A stretch of DNA of 64,000 nucleotides from Rapana venosa. Its lineage: Eukaryota > Mollusca > Gastropoda > Neogastropoda > Muricidae. Made by a program: the position numbers and the translations under genes. Under the pieces are notes generated by a model. The model was given only the letters and a program-made list of their open reading frames with translations. It ran no database searches and was not told the DNA's origin. The stretch lies in contig CM054155.1 in NCBI GenBank assembly GCA_028751875.1, positions 44,896,421-44,960,420 of the forward strand. The letters are read 5' to 3'. Positions 1 through 12,600 of this stretch are shown one piece after another (positions within the stretch are counted from its first letter, which is position 1; every line of letters begins with the position of its first letter).

Positions 1-676
1 TGAGGTAGAGCCACCAACATACAGAATATGTTGAAAGCAGAGCCACAGCTATGCACACTAGACAGACTGACTTTAATGACACAGAATTGCAGGATAGATC
101 ACATTTAATATCACAGTTTTGTAGAATTGGATTAATTTGACAATACAGAACTGGTGTATAGTTAAGAATCATTAAAGTTAACAGTAATACAGAATAGCTT
201 TATAAGTCAGGACAGCATAATAAATCCAAATCAACATTACGTTTATAGCAATGCTGAATAGATTGAATTCATTTAATACATGTAGAACTTTAGATAAGTG
301 TTGATATCATCATGCTTCACTGATTTGCAGTACAAAAACAAAAAAACCCAACCTAAGACTTTGTTGCTGAAGATTGTTAGTTGCATTTGCAATGCAGAAT
401 TGATAGTTTTGGTAGTATTTTATACCAGCTGAGTTGATTGAAGATGGTAGTTGGTAATTTGAAACTTAAGAAGTGAAGCTGTGAAAGGGTTTAGAAAAGT
501 ATTCTGGTCAACTCAAAACCAGACTGAGGGATTGATCTTTATACCACAAAATAAGTATTGAATTCACCAACATATTTGTCAGAAGTTCTCCAAGCTTGAG
601 GCAAAAATGTTGTGAGAAAAAGAAAGAGTTCTGCCAGGAAAGCTGTATTCTGTCTTGTATTTTTTCTGTTTTTCAG
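1..676. other. EMSY intron, left edge
   Basis: This is AT-rich intron upstream of the first visible EMSY exon. It ends in a normal pyrimidine tract and TTTCAG. No coding exon or known repeat was recognised, so the ENT-domain 5' exons must lie left of the window. Confidence 0.6.
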
Positions 677-751
677 CATTTCTTTAGAGAGGCACAGGGC
701 AGAGGTACGGCGAGCTGTCAATGATGAGAAGTTGTCAACAATTGCAGATCA
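677..751 (+). other. EMSY: EMSY exon: last part of the ENT domain
   Basis: The exon follows a pyrimidine-rich acceptor ending at 676 and stops before a GTAAGT donor at 752. It starts with the third base of a codon split with the preceding, unseen exon. It encodes the final helix of the ENT domain, which is near-identical to the vertebrate protein at RHRAEVRRAVNDE. The next exon completes the split codon as His and continues in frame. Confidence 0.88.
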
Positions 752-3700
752 GTAAGTAACTCATAATGACACTGTTATTTGTGCAATGACTCTGTTATTT
801 GTGCTTGGTTTTCATCACAAAATGCATGATTTCACATCTAGATTTTAGAGTTTGTTTTATGAACTGTATAGCTTTTATTGTAAAAATGAAGATTTTTGTG
901 ATTACCCTGTTGTGAATCATGTGAAGAACTTTTTCATGGCACATTTTCATTTAAATTTAATTCTCCATTCATCGACTTGCATGCAATGATGCATTCAAGA
1001 CTTCTTTTTTTTTTCTTGATTACAATCTCCCCCCACCCCCCCAAAAAAGTGTCCCACTGAAGAACAATGATGTTTTCAGCAATTAACACCACATACAAGT
1101 GGAAAATCTTATGGTATTTCATGGATGCTACAACACGCCTGAAGAAGAAGGAAAGAAAATTCACTCTGCACCACTGTGTGTGTTTTGTTTTACGCAGCAC
1201 TAGCTCTTCACAGACATCGGAATGGCTGATAGAAGGACGGCGGCTGATACCTCTCTTGCCTCGCCTTGTGCCTCAGACAGCCTTCACATCCACAGCCAAC
1301 CAGGCGGCCAAAGAGGCAGCGGAGAAAAACTCACATCTCATCAACCCGGCCCTGACAGGAAACAAGGAGTGTAAGTTACTCATGATGCAGTGACTTAACT
1401 GTTCTTGCTGCGCAACCTGTCTGTGAATTGACATTGCTTTTTAGTTTTACTTTTTGTATGTCATTGCCATTTATCTGACTTAATTAAAGCTTTGGTGTTG
1501 ACTGGACTTGATCTTTGTTGTGTGAAAATGGAAGAGAAGGAAGATAATTCTTATCACTGAAAATTGTTTGGAATGATTTTTGAAAATAGTAATTTGATGT
1601 TTTAGATTGCTTCTGGTTTTTTATGTAGCATCTTGAGCAGGAATGACTTAAAATGATTAAAAACACCAACAACCACCCAACTGTTCATGAGATGTGTGTT
1701 GTTGTATGTCCAGTAAAGCAGTTGATCAGTTGACATGTATTATTATAAATACATGATATTGTTGCTGATCAGTTACCAAAAATGCAAGCTATATTATCTC
1801 AGCAAAGGTGGCAAAACAGTTCTTGTCCGTAAAAACAACACCGAATTATTTATGTGAGAGATGTGTGATTCGCTAGGTGTATAACTTTTTTAAAAAAAAT
1901 TGGTTTTTGACATTTATTTTTGTGTTGTTTTTGTCTTGGATTTAGTGGCCAACCAGAGCAGTGTGCCAGTATCAACAGCTGTCATGGCCGCAGCAACAAA
2001 CACCAGCAAGCCATCACGGTCCACTAGTCCCACATCCAATGTCGTGGTTCTGCCCAGTGGCACTTCCATTCACATAAAGGGTAAGTATCATCAACTGCAG
2101 TGTCAGATGAACAGTGAGCTGAATGTTGAAAGATCAGTTGTCTGGACAGTATGTATACCTTATTAAGAGCATGAAAGTAAGAATGCTACACCCGTGTGAC
2201 GCGTGTGTCTTTTTTTTCCCTTTTTTTCATATTCTTTGGTACCAGTTTGAAAAAAATATGATCCCTTGTGCAGTGTGAGGTGCTTCTCACCTGGTTCCAT
2301 CACTTGTCTCATGGCCTTTTTGGCCATCTCTCTTGGGGATTATTTAAACCTGATGACCACCCCCTCCCAAAAAAAAAAAGATGTATTTATTACAACCTGA
2401 CAAGCCTTTTCATGCTGGCGTTTAAATCTTCTTTTAGAACGATAACCCCTCTCCTGATTAAAAAAACAAAAAAACAACAGCACCAAAGAAATCTGAAAAC
2501 AAAACAGTAGAGGTCAGGAGAAAGAATAAAGACAGGCCTTGACAGTGCTTGCACTGTTTAGGTGAAGGACTCAGCTTGTGTGCTTTCAGTTAAATCCTCC
2601 ATACGGCTGTGGTGCATGGCAGCTGTTGAATTATTAGTACCTTCCTAGAGAAAAAGAGCACAAGAAAGAATAACCTATTCTAACTTTTCTTCACCTTTGA
2701 CAGGGCAAACGCAGAGCAGTGGTTTTGAACAGAGGATAAACCTGTATCCATCATCTCACGCAGACATAAAAAAAACAAGTTTGGATGGAAGAACCAACAC
2801 TGTCACTTCAGTTTCTTGTGCTCTTTTCTTTTTTATAAACCATGACGCAAACACAGTAGTTTGCAGAATAGTCTTGTGATGTACTGTTATCAGATGCCAG
2901 CCAGTCTGCCGCTATTCACCTGCCTAGAGGATACAGTGTATGAGAATGTTCCTGTGTGTACATCTCATGCATAGTCTATCATACAGTTTGTAGATTCTCT
3001 TTCATGTTTAGCTTAGCGCTTAAAAGCCGTCCTGATGGAGGTGAATTTGGATCATTGATTTTTACCACTGTCGTGCTGCAGGAGTGCTGAATCCTGATGA
3101 AGAAGAGGAGATGGTGAACCGACGACAACGTCGAAGTCTGTCCATTGAGAGCATGGGGGCAGCCACAGCCTCCACCCAGACTCAGACAGCCCGGGTCATC
3201 TACACCACTGCTTCCAGCACGCCTGGCTCGGCCTCTCCTGTCAAAATCACCATTAGCAAAAGCCCCCAGGCTCGTGCCATTGTGTCCCAGCCCGGGGGCC
3301 AGCCGCCAAAGGTCAGCAGTCAGGGTGGTTGTTGTTTTCCCTTGCTTAAGTGAACCATCTGTTCAGTTGGAAGACCAGCAAAACACAATAGACAGTCATC
3401 AGAACAGGAAGCACAGAGTACATGAATAATGTGCATGGAGGGAGCTTTATATAGAAAAGATTTTTTTTCTATGATATATGCCAGATTTCAAGAAAAGATG
3501 CTGGGCAAAGTTGCAAGAGACTAAAATTAATGTGTCCTGGCTTTGAGAGTAACTTGTCGTGTTTGACATGAGATTCCTCACTGATAGCTTGAAGACACAG
3601 TCACACTCGCTGATGTGCACTGATTCACAGTAGTATGTCTGATGCATGAAGAAATTCCAGCAGACATTATCTTGGCTTTTGTCAGTATCTAACAGGAGTG

Positions 3701-4375
3701 TTTTATGTCCTGTCTATCTAGTGCAAGATGTATAGGCATGCCTGAACATTTTTGAACTGTACATAAATCTAATCTGTAGATTCTGACTTCCACAAGTGGA
3801 TTCTGCTGTTGAGAAGATGTTTTCACATTCTGTTTTGCAGAATCATGAAACGATTCCCTTTGCCTTTATGACAAATATTGTTCTTCGTGACTTGTGCAAT
3901 ATGTGAACAGGTTTGAAGTGAAAGAAGCATTAGTAGCTTCTGCACAGTACCTGATAGCTAAGGAGTAAATCATACCTTTTCTGTGCCTGGCAGGTGATTT
4001 TAGTCACGAGTTCCAGCCAGTCGTCTGCCTCTAGCATCTATCAACGCTCCATGTCCGTGCCAGTCATCCGGGCTTCAACGTCCACCTCCACCTCCCACAG
4101 CGGGGCCACCAGGACCTCCATCATCATCCCTGGCTCCCCTGGCATTGCTCATGGCTCGTCCATGCCTGGGGTGGTCACTGTCACCACCAACTCCATCACC
4201 ACCTCCACCTCAGGGACAGGTCAGATCGGTGGCCTAGTACATTAGAAAACTGCCTTGCTACTTCTGTGGCCTTTTCACAAAGTAGTTGTAAATGTGTCTG
4301 ACAAGCTAAACTCTCTCTCACACACTGTGTACATGCACGTACACACACACACAAAACTATACATGCATGCTCACT

Positions 4376-4406
<31 letters not shown>

Positions 4407-6614
4407 AGATCCATACTCAAAAGCGATAGCAGAAATGCACATCCACGATGCACGCGCACACACACACACACACACACATCATCTCCAGAGGAAGAATATA
4501 TCCTAATTGCACATCTGTTGTTGGACCACAGTGACCATGCCGACGTCAGTCGTGGGAGGGTCTCCAGTGTTCAGTCCTTCTGTCAGCATTGGCAAGCCAA
4601 GAGCAAAGGTGGTGACCCGACATCGCTTGCCTCAGGTGAGCTTGTGCATTATGTGACAACTACTTTCTCTGGTCAAAGAAACAACAACCACCCCCCTACC
4701 CCCCAAAAAACAACAAAGCAACAAAGAACAAACAAACCAAAAAAATCCACCCACACAATGGTATAGTCATGTTAAGATTTTTCATATGGTCTTGTATACA
4801 TGTCTAAGCTTCTGTTGACCACGGAGGTGTCACTGCCAGCCAATACGTCATACACACTATAAATCACTGAAGGTGGAATGTGGCTACCTTCTTGGTGGGC
4901 AAAAAACGGTCACATGCGCAAAATCTCTTACATTAACATACTTGAGAGTGTACATATTCTTGCAAGTGTATAAGTGGATTTGTGATCCTGTGTGGCAGAG
5001 AGAGACGAGTGTAAGTTATAGAACACGTGACAGTTAAGAGAAAGGGAAACCAGTTGGTTGTTGAGAAATAACAGTTGGTTGTGGAGAAGTAATAATAATA
5101 ATAATTGGAATTTATATAGAGCTATACCTTGCAAAGACAAATCAAAGCACTTGATTTCAAGCTATTCTTATACAGTCATGCAACAAATAACAAACAATCA
5201 ATAGTTTAAACAAATAGAAATTACAAACACTAAATCTATGAAATATAAATTACAATAGACAAAACCAGTTTTTCAAAAGCACGCAGACACACACACACAC
5301 ACAAATAACCCACCTGTGTAGTGTAATAACATGTCACTGCCAAAGAAAGTGCAGTTTAAGTGCAGTCAGGAAGCATAATTTATTTCAGAAAGAGAATTTA
5401 GACTGTGTGCATCTTCAGGTTGCCTGCTTGTGAAGTGTGACACCTCGAACAACAGTTACTACTTACACAAATGCTTTTTTGGTATTTGTTTTTGGTATTG
5501 CCTTTTTTTCGTATAAGGTTGTGTGTGTATATGTATAAAATAATGAATGAATAAATGAGAAAAAAGCTTGAACATAAAGCGTTTTAAAATTTACTTTCTT
5601 TTTAAGGATGGTAGTAAAGGCAGTGGGGTGGGGGGTCTTTTGATAAATGAATAGAAATAATGTTCATTTTCTCATGGATTGTGACTGTAGAGATTGTGTC
5701 ATTATTATTACTATTATTATTTAATAAAGTGCAAACAATGATAATAGTCTTAATTGACGTGATACCGCAATAACCCTGGTAAACAACAACAGCAGAGTGT
5801 TTTGGTGCAGCCAAGCAAGCCTGGCGTGGTGATCCCCATGGGTCCAGGAGGCAGCCAGCCTGTGGCCCCATCCCCACAGAACCTGCACAACATCCACGTC
5901 AAGACCGTGGCCAAGCCTCCACCCATCCATATCAAGCAAGAGGGAGGTAGGTCAGTCAGTCAGTCATAGCAGCATGGCTTTGGCGGGGAGGGGGGGGGTG
6001 TCAAAGAAAAGCTAGTGTACCATTTCGATGATGAAAAACAGACGGGGGAACTTTGAGAGAGACACTGACAGTTTTATTTAGGAAAAAAAAAATCATGTGT
6101 GAAAGACAGACACTGTAGCTGAGTGGTTAAGACGGTTTGACTTTAGCTTCATGGGTCCGTGAAGTCATGGGTTTGAATCTTGTTAGTGGCATCTGGTGAA
6201 TTAAGGGTGGCGATTTTTATGGTCTCCCAGGTCAACTTCAAGTGCAGATCTGCTAGTGCTTTAATTCTCTTTATGTATGTACACATGCAGAAGATCAGAT
6301 TTTAGTTGTTAAACATCTCTCTCTCTCTATCTCACACACACACAACACAACACACACACACACTCTCTCTCGCTCACTCACTCACTGTGATGGTTCTGGC
6401 ATTTTTATCAGCTTGTGGGCTGTCTCTTCCTTGCAGGCATGAAGATAATCACCCAGACGGGAGCCAGCAAGATCCTGCCTAAACCCGCCCAGTTGTCAGG
6501 GTCTCCTGGAACTCCCGTGGTCGTGGTCAATGCCGGCCCCTCAGCCTCTGGCGGGGGAAACGCCACCGTCACCATGGTGCCCAAATCAGTCGGCAGCTAC
6601 ACCAGTAAGCTCTG

Positions 6615-6652
<38 letters not shown>

Positions 6653-9600
6653 GTGTGTGTGTGAGCGTGCATGTGTGGGAGTGTGTGTGTGGGTGAGTGT
6701 GTGTGAGTGTGAGCATGTGTGTGAGCATGCTCATAAGTGTGTGTTAGTGTGTGTATGAGCGGTGTGTGAGCATGCACGTGTGTGTGTGAGCGTGCACGTG
6801 TGTGTGTGAGCGTGCACGTGCATGTGTGTGTGTGTGTGAGTGTGCACAGTTTGCTTGTAAGTAAATTGAAGAATGAAAGTGAACGATACATAACTCTGCA
6901 GTGTTTGTGTGAGAATGTGTAGATTCTGTGTGCATGCTAGTAATGCCTGGTCACATTTCTGTGTGATGCATCAGCAGGGATTTAAAAAAAACAACAACAG
7001 GGGGGGGGGGGGCTGTCAGTGTACGTAAGGACAATGATAAGATTGAAATGTATGTGTTAATAAAAATTTGTGACATTGTTTGGATGTTAGTGTGGATGTG
7101 TAATGTAGACGAAAACTGTAAAGTGGTTTTTACTTTTTTTTTCTTTTTTTTTTTACCAGGTTGTTGTGTTATTTTTTATGGGTTTTTTTCATGTTAATTT
7201 TGTTAAAATGGGAATATTCTGTGTGTGGGAAATTTAGAAATAGTTGATTTTGCTGACCATATATTGCAGTTATTTTGGTTAATACATTGAAGTTAGAATC
7301 ATTACTTTATGGAAAATATAGAGATAATAAGTGAGATGTGTGGGCACAAAAAAGAGAGTGTATAGGCACAAAAGTGTAAAATCCATCTGCAGTCTTATAA
7401 AGTAAATGACATTCCAACACATCAGCTTGTAGAATAAAGCAATTTGTTTTGATTGTATCAGTGACTGGTGGGGGGGGAGAGTAGTGTCATCAGTTCTGGT
7501 AGTGATCATTGTCACTTTGTGTGTGTGTGTGTGTGATACGGTGTTGCAGCTAGCACAGGCAGCAAAGTGTTGAACATCTCTGCACCCGGGGGTCGTGTCA
7601 TTGCCACCACCAAAGCCCCCAATGTGGTCACTGTCAACCCCAAAACGCTTCAGCTGACGGCTGTCAAGTCTGCTGCTGGGGGCACCACAGGTGAGCGTGG
7701 CCTGAACCTGATAATGATGATGATGATGATGTGGTGTGTTGATATATAACTCTCTTTTGTGGTGTCACCAGTCCCTTTTTTTAGGTACAAGGTTCACTAT
7801 GCCAGGAAGTCCAAGCAGCCCTCTGGACTCTTGGGTTTTTCGTTTGTTTGGTTCTGTTGTTGTTTGGTTTGTTCGGGTTTGTTGTTGTTGTTGTTGTTAC
7901 CTGTCCCGGGTTGCATACATAGTTTGTTTTGAAGAAAAGTATTAGAACACAGCTTCAGCAGATAATGAGAAAAATATTGAGTCAGGCATATACTCATGGT
8001 TTGATCACACTGGATGAATGTATGTCTGTTGTGATGTGTGCACTTAAAATTTTTTTTTTTAATGGGTTTGTTTGCCTGTTTTTTACTTCTTTTTTTTCCT
8101 CTCTCTCTGTGCAGTGTCCAAGCCCAATGTTATTGTCGTTCAGAAAACTCAGCCACGACGACCTCTTGCCTCTCAGATAGGCAAGCCTGGCACAACTGTC
8201 ATTGCAAATTCAGCCACGTTCGAAAAGGTATGTACATCAAAGGAAGGCAGTGGCAGCCACCTGTAGAGACGTGTTTGTGTATAAATGTGAGGATGTCTAG
8301 ACGTGTGTGGTGGGGCATGTGTGCGTGTGTTAGTGAGCAAGTGTGTGTGTGTGAGTGAGTGAGTGTGTGTGTTTGAGTTTTCATGAAAGTATTGTTCAAA
8401 CTATTACTCCAGCATACCCTTCAGTTTGAAAAAAATCAAGCAGTAAAACATTTCACAGATTTGAGACAACTATCATGGCTTAAACACGTCTGCTTATCCC
8501 ATGTCAGCATTTGTGCTAATGTGCTTGAGCGTAAGGAGCTATTTTCTTACAACTGTGTTGCTGAGAGCTGTGCTTCCACTGGTATTAATTTTCATATCGA
8601 AACAGAAAAAGAAAATCTTGTTTGAACAGTTCCTGACTTAGCTGTTTAGTAAGGAAAAAAGTGTCTGTAAAGACCATTATGGTCAAGGACTCTAGCTACC
8701 CTCATTCCACATGGGAAGTTTGTTTTTAATTTTTACACATTTGGAGAATAGTTGTAGAATTTGTCCTGTGTCTGTCTTACGCAACTGACTCAATTTGCTA
8801 GTCTACTTTCATGGGGACGGGATAGCTCAGTGGTCAGAGCACTCACTATCCCTAGCTAAGGTTAAGAAGCATCAAGCGTGGTTACCACTTGGATAGGTGA
8901 CCATTTGCACGCCTTGGCTTCAGTACAGTCCCACAGTTCACCCAGCTGTAAATGGGTACCTGCCTCTTTAGGGTCAGGGAAGGTAAAGCAGCAAGGAAGA
9001 GGAGATGGGTGCCGCCCTCGATATGCTGGCCCCTAGAGAAGTTGAGGTCTCTGACGCCTCGCTTCTCTACGACCACATAGGTTATGGGACACCTTTACGT
9101 TACCTTTTACTCTGTAAGAAGAGAGTTGATATGTATGATTTTGGTATAGATGCTAAATGTGGATTGGCAGTAGTAAATATTCTGATGCAGTGCATCAAGC
9201 CATCCTTAAACAGGTGGCATGCTTTGGGTTTTTTCCCCCCTTACTATCTGATTTATCATAAGAGCAGGCACAGCGACGTACTTTCCATGACTGGCTTTTG
9301 ATGTATTTAAGTGTGTGATTATCTGTAGATCTGCAGCTATGTAGTGATGATGAAAACAAACTGTGTAATGTTGACTGTAGGAGCTGGCCAATTTTCTCCA
9401 GAAAGAGTCTGGCAGGCAGGTGTCTGTCAGCATCTCTCCAAGTGGAACAGTCACATCGTCAACGCCTGTCGGGTTGAGGTCTGAACAACAGCAGCAGCAG
9501 CAGCAGCACAGGGTGATAATTACCACTGCGGGCAATGTAGACCCCAGCAGACAGGTTGGTAGCAGTGTTGCTTAACTCATTGAGGTTGTGCTTAAGCTTC

Positions 9601-12600
9601 GGCTTTCCTTTCCTTTACTGTGACGTGCCGAAGCTTAAGAATCGGCAGACTTACGATTTTTAAAAAAACAACACAGAGTGATGTTTAACTCAAGGGAAAG
9701 TACTCTGGCCTGTAGGGCGATCATTTTTCTAAACACAGTTGCTTTCCTTGTCCATAAGCTTGCCTAGTTTTTGTCTGTTGGCTAATTTTGTTTGACATGT
9801 CAACAAGTGATATCTTTGGGATTTCAGGCTCTCCAGTGTTATGATTCTTTAAAAAAAATCTGTTGTACAAAAAGTGACATTAGATGGATTCAGCCAGCTT
9901 CAGGAAACTTTACTTTGGTGAAAAATTATCACATTGCTTCAAGGGGACTAGTTGATGAATTGTTCAAGCCATGTAAGATACCAGCCCTAATTTTCAAAAC
10001 TTTTTATTTTTCAGCATTCTGTGACATATTATGAAAATTTGTAAAAAATAAACACAGTCATCTATTAAAAAACTGAAACAATCTCAAAAGTAAACATTAT
10101 ATGTTTTTCAATGATGTATAATGTGTATGTCATTATTATGTTGGGTAAGTCTGCTGAATTTTTCAAATATAGCCAAAATCAAGCGTCACCACAAAATGGC
10201 GGGATCCATTTCACTGTGACTCCATTGAGTTAATTTAATATCTTCTTTTCAGGCACATGCATTCTGTAGGTTCTTTTCTAGTAGCTCATGACTGACAGTA
10301 TAATGCAGTTAGGATGAAGGGTGTCAAAAGTGACAACATGCACTTAAATGACTGCCATAAGTGCCTGTTAGGTTCCCTCCTTTTTTTAAAAAGATTTTTC
10401 CCTTTTTTTCCCCCATTATCTTTGAAAATTGTCTCTTTTTTTGTGAGTAAAATTCCATGCCCGATTATTAATGTGATGCTGCATGAATTGCACCCTTTCA
10501 TTTTGTAGAAAGCCTTTTCTTCTTAAATTTTATTCTGAGAAGTCAGTCTAAGCAAAGTGATTTTTTTTTATAAGTATAGGCTTCACATGTGCCATTCCTC
10601 TGTGATGAAAGGTCTTCATTGGACTCCAGTAAACTAAAACATCAGTTACTGATTGTTGTCTGCTATAAAGTTTTCATTATATCATGTCTGATGTTCAAAT
10701 ATCATAACATACGAATTCAATCATTCAAGCTTGTATGACATATATGCAAAAAGTGTCCATCATTATTATATTTTTGGATCCATTTAACGCCTGCTTTAAA
10801 AGATGATAAAATGTAACCATTAAAAAATGTAAAGAAAACGCAAACTTGAACAACATTTTTTGTTGTTCCTTGGATAGAGCTCTGAGGTTCACCAGTGGTG
10901 AGATTTTGGCAAACGGTTTTCTCCCCCACCATAATGGTAGCCACATTCCTTCATGAAAGCACAGTGCAGCCAAAAAATCAAAACCATAAAATTTGCAACC
11001 AGCAAATAACTGATAATAAATACATCGAGAGCAAGAAAGATTGCAAATACTACTTTTTCGTTGTTGTCAAAGTCCGATTTTTGGCCAGTTTAAATACTAT
11101 TTCACTTTAGCTGGGGTAGGCAGGCGTGGATGTAAAATGATAAATTGGTGGTCCTGTGATTTGACATAAAAGTGAAAAGTGATGTTTCCAGACTACAGTT
11201 CAGAAGTTGATGCCCACGGATGCAGAGAATCGTACCTCACTTCTTGCTGAGCTGATTAATGCCAGTGGCCTTGTGGCTGAAAGTGGAGCTGATACGTCAG
11301 GTAAACACGATTATTTTAGGGAATAGATTGTAATTGCAATACAGAGATAACAGCTGTTTGCTACTTTGTGTACACTGGATAGACAGGGTTTGGTTTTTTT
11401 GTTCCTTGGCTAGAGCTCTGAGGTTTACCAGTGGAGAGATTTTTGCGTATGCAACCGGTTTTGCTCACAAGGTAACTACATTCCGAATTCAGGAATGTCT
11501 AAAAACGACAGCAGTATGCATGTGTTTTAAAAATAAATAAAAAATATTTAAAAAAAAATTATTGTTGTCTGTTCTTACCAGCATGAATAGCCTACTCTTC
11601 CCATGGGCAGATCAGGTTTTGGCGTGTGTGCAAGATGTTCTGCATGTGTTCAGTAGAAAAACCAGCCGTATGCCATGACTTGATAGTTTCAGGACAAAAG
11701 ACAAAAGGAAAAGAATGAAGCCTCTTGATGCTTCTCCTTTGCCATCATCATCTTGATAGGAGTTTTCGTTACTCTCCCCTCTCAACAGAGTCTTTCAATG
11801 CACCTGATGATATGTCTAAATTGTACAGAATTGTACAGAATTCAGGAACAATCCAAATGTCCGTTTTGTTATCACCCTACCTCCTCCCCTGGGACCAAAG
11901 TCCCCACAGCAATCAGCTGTCAGTCAGGAAGCCTAAACTGGAAATTCAGGCTGAAGACTTCATGTTGTGGTAGAATGGCTAAAGGCTGTAAGATTTCACA
12001 GTGTTCGCTGGGTGTGTTTGTGTTCAGGGAACGACTGGTTTGAGTATGACGACACTGGACAAAGCGCAACCCACGAATCCTTACCAGCATCATCCATGCA
12101 GACCCTCATAGGTCTGCCCAACAGTGGAGCCAAAATAGTGCAAAGGTTTGTGGCCAGTTTCAACACCTGCTTGGTGCTTTGCTTGTTGTCTTTTATGGTA
12201 GTGTGTTGCATTGTTTTGTGGTGCATTGTACTGTATTGTAATGGAGTCTATTGTATGTAGTTGTGGTATTTTCTGTTGTATTGTGTTATATGACATGTAC
12301 TGTACAAGCAGCATTGTATGTGTATAATTTGGGCTGCTCTTTCGGGGAAGAATGTCAATGTTTATAAGACCACTTTAAAAAAGAAGTTTTTCCTCTGTCT
12401 ACATATGAATTTGTTTTTCTGCAAGATAATAAATGTTCATGCAGTTTTGCAGGAGATGACATTTTTGTGTGTGGAATTTTTGTTTTTTGTTTTGTCTTTT
12501 AATGTTTTATCTGTGATCTTGGTTTAAAATTTTTAAAAATTGTTTGTTGTTGTTTTTTAAAAAATGTGCTGCATACATGTTGTATTTGGGATTTGGGATT

